Origin: Methylococcales bacterium | GTDB taxonomy: Bacteria > Pseudomonadota > Gammaproteobacteria > Methylococcales > Methylomonadaceae | NCBI GenBank assembly: GCA_023134955.1 | Contig: JAGLUC010000215.1 | Location: 1 to 20,407, forward strand | DNA length: 20,407 nucleotides | Direction: 5' to 3' | Shown: positions 15,647 through 20,407 of the stretch, in pieces | Position numbering within the stretch: position 1 is the first letter of the stretch | Layout of the letters: each line of letters opens with the position of its first letter | Made by a program: the position numbers and the translations under genes | Notes under the pieces: model-generated | What the model was told of the DNA's origin: nothing | Databases searched by the model: none | The model's input: only the letters and a program-made list of their open reading frames with translations

Positions 15647-16774
15647 TTAGGGTATAAATTTTTCTAAAACAGAATCAACAAAATTCCAGCCCTTGTCAGA
15701 ACAACAAAAATGCTGATTTGATTTTATTAATAAACCCTCTGATAAGCAACTAGATAAGCCTGGTTCTAATGTTTCAGTGGTCAAGCCAGTAATGGATTGA
15801 TAGTCACTAAGAGTAAAGCCAGATTTTAAGCGTAATTGATTCATTAAATATTCTAAAGGTAGCTCAGCGAAAGGGATTTTTGTCAAAGAGGCTGAGTTAT
15901 TTTGTAAATAAATCTCAGGACTTTTAGCTTTAATGCTACGGATAATATTATCTGGCTTAGATAGGCTTAACTTACCATGAGCTCCTGCACCAATGCCTAA
16001 GTAATCACCAAACTTCCAATAGTTGAGATTATGCTGGCAAGTCTGGCCGTTTTTAGCATAGGCAGATATTTCATATTGCTGATAGCCAGCCTCAGCAAGT
16101 AATTGCTGGCATTGAATTTGACCTGCATATATTTGATCACCTTCAGGTAAGCCAGGTGGGAATTTATGAAAATAGGTGTTGGGCTCTAGCGTTAACTGAT
16201 AAAAAGAGAGGTGGCCAGGATTAAGGTTAATCGCTGTTTTTACATCATCCAGCATCTGTTGCTTGCTTTGCCTGGGCAAACCAAACATTAAATCAAGATT
16301 CAGCTTTTCAAACCCGGATCGTTGAGCAATTTTAACTGCTGTTATGGCTTCTTCGGCGGTGTGAATTCTGCCTAATGATTTTAAATGGGAATTATTAAAG
16401 CTCTGGATGCCGATGGACAAGCGATTAATTCCAATAGCCCGGTAATCAACAAATTTCTGACTTTCAAATGTACCTGGGTTAGCTTCCAGAGTTATTTCAA
16501 GATCTTGTTGTAAAGGAATTAGCTGAGAAATACCAGTCAATAAGTTTTCAAAGGCTTGGGCAGAAAATAAACTAGGCGTACCTCCACCTATAAAAATACT
16601 ACTAATTATACTTGGTGCATTAAGCAAACTAAGGTCGTGCCGTAAATCAGCTAACAAGGTCTCAATATATAGTTGTTCGGGGAATTCTGATTTAAGTGCA
16701 TGGGAATTAAAGTCACAATAAGGACATTTCTGGATGCACCAGGGAATGTGGATATAAAGACCTAATGAATTCAA
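15647..16774 (-). CDS. hemW: Heme chaperone HemW (radical-SAM, CPDH-like)
   Basis: This radical-SAM protein was formerly annotated as oxygen-independent coproporphyrinogen III oxidase; the HemW branch is known to bind heme and deliver it to respiratory enzymes. The N-terminus LYIHIPWCIQKCPYCDFNSH holds Cys13, Cys17 and Cys20 (CX3CX2C) followed by D-F, the HemW form. GGGTPSLF (63-70), SIGIQSFNNSHLKSLGRIH and the later YLGIGAGAHG segment also fit the HemW family, as does the 375-residue length. The start codon is TTG, overlapping the stop of the hydrolase gene (TTGA); there is no ATG closer to the conserved N-terminus. Translational coupling is therefore likely. Confidence 0.93.
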   Translation of the reverse strand: MNSLGLYIHIPWCIQKCPYCDFNSHALKSEFPEQLYIETLLADLRHDLSLLNAPSIISSIFIGGGTPSLFSAQAFENLLTGISQLIPLQQDLEITLEANPGTFESQKFVDYRAIGINRLSIGIQSFNNSHLKSLGRIHTAEEAITAVKIAQRSGFEKLNLDLMFGLPRQSKQQMLDDVKTAINLNPGHLSFYQLTLEPNTYFHKFPPGLPEGDQIYAGQIQCQQLLAEAGYQQYEISAYAKNGQTCQHNLNYWKFGDYLGIGAGAHGKLSLSKPDNIIRSIKAKSPEIYLQNNSASLTKIPFAELPLEYLMNQLRLKSGFTLSDYQSITGLTTETLEPGLSSCLSEGLLIKSNQHFCCSDKGWNFVDSVLEKFIP

Positions 16775-17640
16775 AATAAGATCTCACTAGGTTCCTCAAT
16801 AACAGGGTTGGACAACACACCTATATTTTCAATTTGAATTTTAGCAATTTGCCCTGGTAGCATATAGCCGCGCGGCTTCATCTTTACCCCCACACCGCTT
16901 GGTGTACCTGTGGCAATAACGTCCCCTGGTTCTAATGTCATGGCTTTAGTTAAATATTCAATCATTTCATAACAATTGAAAAGCATATACTTAGTATTGG
17001 AACTTTGGCGTAACTCATCATCAATCCAGGTTTTTAAGTTTAGATTGTGAGGGTCAGTTATTTCATCAGCGGTTACTATCCATGGCCCCATAGGACCATG
17101 AGTATCAAATGATTTTCCCAGCATCCATGTCGGTGACCGGATTTGCCAGTCACGCACAGAAACATCATTGATAATAGTATAGCCAGCAATCATTTTATGG
17201 GCTTGATCTAAAGGAACATGTTTACATCGAGTGCCAATAACAAAGGCAAGCTCACCTTCATAATCCAGTTTTTCTGAGACTATAGGACGATGAATAGACT
17301 CGCCATCAGCAATAACACAGGTACTTTGTTTGGTGAAGAAAGTAGGATATTCAGGTTTACCCAATTGAGTTTCATTAATATGATCAGCATAATTCAGGCT
17401 AATACCTAAAAATTTACCAGGTCTTGGGATGGGGGCGAGTAACTTAACGTCTTTAAACGGGATGCGGTTATAACCACTATCAATAAGTGCCTGCATTGCT
17501 TCTGTAGCTGGTTTCCCAGCAGTTAAAAAATCAAGCATATTATCGGGAATGTCAATACTGCCAGTACTGTCTATGACCATATCGTCTACAACTGCACCGA
17601 TATTGCTTATATTTTTATAAGTAAAGGTTATAAGTTTCAT
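16771..17640 (-). CDS. Fumarylacetoacetate hydrolase family protein
   Basis: This cytoplasmic metal-dependent enzyme belongs to the FAH fold family, whose members hydrolyse, isomerise or decarboxylate 2-oxo-acid substrates (fumarylpyruvate, acylpyruvates, oxaloacetate, homoprotocatechuate intermediates). Counted from the chosen ATG, the metal ligands Glu128 and Glu130 lie in DYEGELAFVIG, with Asp159 in IINDVSVRDWQ. LGISLNYADH and GTPSGVG (245-251) complete the family pattern. The open frame extends to 17697, but the family N-terminus (MKLITF) starts at 17640, giving 289 residues. The substrate is not identifiable from sequence or context, because no aromatic degradation genes are nearby. Its last bases overlap the hemW start. 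Confidence 0.9.
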   Translation of the reverse strand: MKLITFTYKNISNIGAVVDDMVIDSTGSIDIPDNMLDFLTAGKPATEAMQALIDSGYNRIPFKDVKLLAPIPRPGKFLGISLNYADHINETQLGKPEYPTFFTKQSTCVIADGESIHRPIVSEKLDYEGELAFVIGTRCKHVPLDQAHKMIAGYTIINDVSVRDWQIRSPTWMLGKSFDTHGPMGPWIVTADEITDPHNLNLKTWIDDELRQSSNTKYMLFNCYEMIEYLTKAMTLEPGDVIATGTPSGVGVKMKPRGYMLPGQIAKIQIENIGVLSNPVIEEPSEILF

Positions 17641-17774
17641 GACTGATTTATTAGCTTTTAAAACAGACACTATTGTATAACGAAGAACAAGTCGCAAAAA
17701 AAAGATATAATGCTCAGCTTGAAAAAAGTGACTTTTAAACGTACGTGCTCTTACAAAATCATATTGACAGGTGA

Positions 17775-17854
17775 TGTAGGGCGGACTTTAGTCCGCAATT
17801 CTTGACACAACTGATTTTTAGCTCTGTTTGTAGCGGACTGAAGTCCGCTCTACA
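17775..17854. mobile_element. 80-base MITE-like element with 22-base inverted ends
   Basis: The left end (17775-17796, TGTAGGGCGGACTTTAGTCC and GC) and the reverse complement of the right end (17833-17854) agree at 20 of 22 bases. Each end also contains its own palindrome, GCGGACT-NN-AGTCCGC (17781-17796 and 17833-17848). About 36 bases lie between. It has no coding capacity and shares the terminal TGTAGG with the element at 480-618. It sits between the divergent hydrolase and trpE genes, ending 50 bases before trpE, so it may carry or disturb promoter signals. No T-tract follows it, so it is not a clear terminator. Confidence 0.65.
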
Positions 17855-17904
17855 AAGTATAACTATCAATAATAATGAAGACATAAAAAAAACAATAATT
17901 TGCA

Positions 17905-19392
17905 ATGACACCTGAACAGTTTAAGCAATATGCCCAACAGGGCTATAACCGCATTCCCATTAGTCGAGAAGTTCTGGCTGACCTGGATACACCATTAAGT
18001 GCCTATCTTAAATTAGCAGATGGAGCATATTCCTATCTGTTTGAGTCTGTTCATGGCGGTGAGCAGTGGGGGCGTTATTCAATTATTGGCTTGCCTTGTA
18101 AAACATTGGTTAAAATTCATGGCAATGAGATTACAGTAGAAAAGCAAGGCAAGGTTATTGAAAACATTTCTCATCCTCAGCCTTTATTGTGGATAGAAGA
18201 ATTTAGACAGCGATACAGAGTGCCCGATATTGAAGACTTGCCTCGATTTAATGGTGGATTAGTTGGTTATTTTGGCTATGAAACCATTGCTTATATTGAA
18301 CCTCGTTTAAAATCAACAGCTAAAGAAGACCCTATTGGCAATCCTGATATTTTGCTAATGGTGTCAGAAGAAATGCTGGTTTTTGACAATTTATCAGGCA
18401 AGGTTTTATTGTTAACACATGCAGACCCCACAGAAGATGATGCATATCAGCAAGCTTTAAAGCGATTAGACAAATTAGTCGTGACATTACGCCAGGCGAC
18501 AGAAAAATCAGATGCAAAGCACGTTCCTAAGCAGGTTAATGAAACAGACTTTGTTTCAGGCTTTACTGAGCAGGGTTTTAAAGACGCGGTTTTAAAAGCA
18601 AAAGAATATATTGTTGCGGGCGATATTATGCAGGTTGTTTTATCGCAACGTATGTCTATTCCTTATTCGGCAACACCACTTAATTTATACCGCGCTTTAC
18701 GCTGTTTAAATCCATCACCCTATATGTATTATCTAAATTTAGCAGATTTTCATATTGTCGGCTCATCGCCTGAAATTCTGGTGAGACTGGAAGATGATGT
18801 GGTCACAGTGAGACCTATCGCTGGCACAAGACCTCGAGGGGCAACAGCCGAACAAGATAAAGCTTTAGAAAAAGAATTATTAGCCGATCCCAAAGAATTA
18901 GCGGAACATTTAATGTTAATTGATTTAGGGCGCAATGATGCGGGTAGAGTGTCAAAAATTGGCACAGTAGAATTGACCGATAAAATGATTATTGAACGTT
19001 ATTCTCATGTGATGCATATTGTTTCTAATGTGACGGGGGATTTACAACAAGGTAAAGATGCTTTTGATGTATTAGCGGCAACATTTCCAGCAGGAACTGT
19101 AAGTGGTGCACCTAAAATTAGAGCCATGGAAATTATTGATGAACTAGAACCCGTTAAACGCGGAGTTTATGCGGGTGCTGTCGGATATATTTCATGGTCA
19201 GGTAATTTAGATACTGCCATTGCCATCAGAACAGCAGTGATAAAAGATCAAACACTTTATATTCAAGCTGGTGCGGGTATCGTCTATGATTCTGTGCCAC
19301 AAAATGAATGGGATGAAACAATGAACAAAGGACGGGCTATTTTCCGTGCAGTTGCCATGGCCGAAGCTGGGCTAGAAGGGGAAAAGTCATGA
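17905..19392 (+). CDS. trpE: Anthranilate synthase component I
   Basis: With TrpG, it converts chorismate and glutamine to anthranilate, the first step of tryptophan synthesis. The 495-residue length is typical. Near the N-terminus YLFESVHGGEQWGRYS (44-59) corresponds to the tryptophan-binding LLES region, so feedback inhibition by tryptophan is expected. The catalytic domain has RPIAGTRPRG (303-312), HLMLIDLGRND (335-345) and GTVSGAPK (397-404). The spacer ahead contains no Trp-codon-rich leader peptide, so ribosome-mediated attenuation of the E. coli type is not supported. The ATG has no clear Shine-Dalgarno. It overlaps trpG by four bases. Confidence 0.97.
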   Translation: MTPEQFKQYAQQGYNRIPISREVLADLDTPLSAYLKLADGAYSYLFESVHGGEQWGRYSIIGLPCKTLVKIHGNEITVEKQGKVIENISHPQPLLWIEEFRQRYRVPDIEDLPRFNGGLVGYFGYETIAYIEPRLKSTAKEDPIGNPDILLMVSEEMLVFDNLSGKVLLLTHADPTEDDAYQQALKRLDKLVVTLRQATEKSDAKHVPKQVNETDFVSGFTEQGFKDAVLKAKEYIVAGDIMQVVLSQRMSIPYSATPLNLYRALRCLNPSPYMYYLNLADFHIVGSSPEILVRLEDDVVTVRPIAGTRPRGATAEQDKALEKELLADPKELAEHLMLIDLGRNDAGRVSKIGTVELTDKMIIERYSHVMHIVSNVTGDLQQGKDAFDVLAATFPAGTVSGAPKIRAMEIIDELEPVKRGVYAGAVGYISWSGNLDTAIAIRTAVIKDQTLYIQAGAGIVYDSVPQNEWDETMNKGRAIFRAVAMAEAGLEGEKS

Positions 19393-19976
19393 GCTTAAAA
19401 GTTGTGATGATTGATAATTATGATTCGTTTACCTACAATTTAGTGCAATATTTTGGTGAATTAGGGGCAGATGTCACTGTATTACGAAATGATGAGGTCA
19501 CAGTTAATGATATTGAGGCTTTAAACCCCGATAAAGTTGTTATTTCTCCAGGACCTTGCACCCCTAAAGAGGCAGGTATTTCCGTAGAAACTATTTTAAA
19601 GTTTGCTGGAAAACGACCAATTTTAGGAGTTTGTCTGGGTCATCAAAGTATTGGTCATGCCTTCGGTGGTCATATTGTTCATGCAAAAAGTATTATGCAT
19701 GGCAAAACTTCAGCTGTTTATCATAAAAATGAAGGGGTGTTTAAAGGTTTAAAAAATCCCTTTATTGCAACTCGTTATCATTCGCTAGTAATAGATCAAA
19801 AAACCTTGCCTGATTGTTTAGAAATAACAGCATGGACACAAGATGAGGCTGGTAATATTGACGAGATTATGGGTATCAGACATAAAGAGCTGGATATTGA
19901 AGGCGTACAATTTCATCCAGAATCAATCTTGACTGAGCATGGTCACGATCTATTGCGTAATTTTTTAGAGCATTAA
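19389..19976 (+). CDS. trpG: Anthranilate synthase component II (glutamine amidotransferase)
   Basis: This is the class I glutamine amidotransferase subunit that feeds ammonia to TrpE. The catalytic triad is Cys82 (LGVCLGHQ), His176 and Glu178 (VQFHPES). VISPGPCTPKEAG (51-63) and RYHSLVI (129-135) are the other conserved blocks. The 195-residue length is standard for a stand-alone subunit. The start overlaps the trpE stop in ATGA, ensuring balanced translation of the two subunits. In many bacteria this subunit also serves PabB in folate synthesis, and nothing here excludes such a dual role. Confidence 0.97.
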   Translation: MSLKVVMIDNYDSFTYNLVQYFGELGADVTVLRNDEVTVNDIEALNPDKVVISPGPCTPKEAGISVETILKFAGKRPILGVCLGHQSIGHAFGGHIVHAKSIMHGKTSAVYHKNEGVFKGLKNPFIATRYHSLVIDQKTLPDCLEITAWTQDEAGNIDEIMGIRHKELDIEGVQFHPESILTEHGHDLLRNFLEH

Positions 19977-19980
19977 CGGT

Positions 19981-20407
19981 ATGAAAATACAACAAGCACT
20001 CAATAAAATACTGGATAAGCAAGACTTAACGGGCGATGAAATGCGTGAAGTGATGCAAATCATCATGAGCGGTGGCGCGACAGATGCACAAATTGGTGGG
20101 TTTCTTATCGCATTACGCTGTAAAGGCGAAAGTGTTGACGAAATTGCTGCGGCAGCAAGCGTTATGCGAGAACTAGCCACTCATGTCCCTGTTTCAGGTG
20201 CGCATGTTATTGACACTTGTGGCACAGGCGGAGATGGGGCTAATACCTTTAATATATCAACAACCTGTGCTTTTGTGGTTGCAGCCGCTGGTGGGCAAGT
20301 TGCCAAACATGGCAATCGTTCAGTATCCAGTAGTTCTGGTAGCGCAGACGTACTAGAAGCTGCGGGCGTTAATCTGGATTTATCTGCTGAACAAGTAGCA
20401 AAAAGTG
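19981..20407 (+). CDS. trpD: Anthranilate phosphoribosyltransferase (cut by the window edge)
   Basis: The first 142 codons of TrpD are present; the rest lies beyond the window. TrpD attaches phosphoribosyl from PRPP to anthranilate. MRKI-like N-terminal helices (QQALNKILDKQDLTGDEM) lead to the PRPP-binding DTCGTGGDG (78-86) and KHGNRSVSS (109-117), both intact. It begins four bases after the trpG stop, so trpE-trpG-trpD form an operon. The frame is open to the edge with no sign of damage. A following trpC is usual for this gene order but cannot be seen. Confidence 0.96.
   Translation, partial: MKIQQALNKILDKQDLTGDEMREVMQIIMSGGATDAQIGGFLIALRCKGESVDEIAAAASVMRELATHVPVSGAHVIDTCGTGGDGANTFNISTTCAFVVAAAGGQVAKHGNRSVSSSSGSADVLEAAGVNLDLSAEQVAKS

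Noticed and set aside
17698..17904. A tryptophan leader peptide and attenuator ahead of trpE
   Set aside because: No short frame with tandem TGG codons and no hairpin followed by a T-tract was found in the spacer.
1..20407. tRNA, rRNA or CRISPR features
   Set aside because: No cloverleaf-like segment, rRNA sequence or regularly spaced direct repeats were recognised on either strand, by eye only.

Overview
This is an AT-rich, gene-dense piece of a gammaproteobacterial chromosome. Every housekeeping gene here (proC, yggT, an aroG-type DAHP synthase, thiG, trmB, pyrE, hemW, trpE-trpG-trpD) has a gammaproteobacterial look. The low GC, the thiS-thiG fusion and the short TGTAGG-ended intergenic repeats would suit an AT-rich sulfur- or methane-oxidising lineage such as Methylococcales or Thiotrichales. 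That placement is an impression, not a result. No tRNA, rRNA, CRISPR array, transposase or phage gene was seen.

Left part (1-1080) is accessory. It holds a small membrane zinc-ribbon protein, a 458-base gene-poor stretch with repeats, and a decayed vapBC toxin-antitoxin locus. In that locus the antitoxin is intact, but the toxin stops after 53 codons next to a MITE-like element.

The next part (1082-8202, all on the minus strand) is the most unusual. Four genes overlap end to end in transcription order: a diheme cytochrome c peroxidase, a 1067-residue membrane hybrid histidine kinase (two PAS domains, kinase core, receiver, HPt), a radical-SAM protein of the spore photoproduct lyase family, and a short-chain dehydrogenase. 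Upstream on the same strand is a receiver/HD-GYP response regulator, separated by 170 bases that carry a perfect 28-base palindrome. The arrangement suggests a redox- or damage-responsive unit in which a periplasmic peroxidase, a phosphorelay, a DNA-repair-like radical enzyme and possibly c-di-GMP turnover are linked. The linkage is inferred from gene order and overlaps.

The centre (8458-12866, plus strand) holds proC-yggT, then aroG, a thiS-thiG fusion and trmB, closely spaced. It is followed by minus-strand genes: a soluble dynamin-like GTPase, pyrE, hemW and a fumarylacetoacetate-hydrolase-family gene whose stop overlaps the TTG start of hemW.

The right end (17905-20407, plus strand) starts a tryptophan operon: trpE, trpG (ATGA overlap) and trpD, which runs off the edge. 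The space between the divergent hydrolase gene and trpE contains an 80-base element with 22-base inverted ends.
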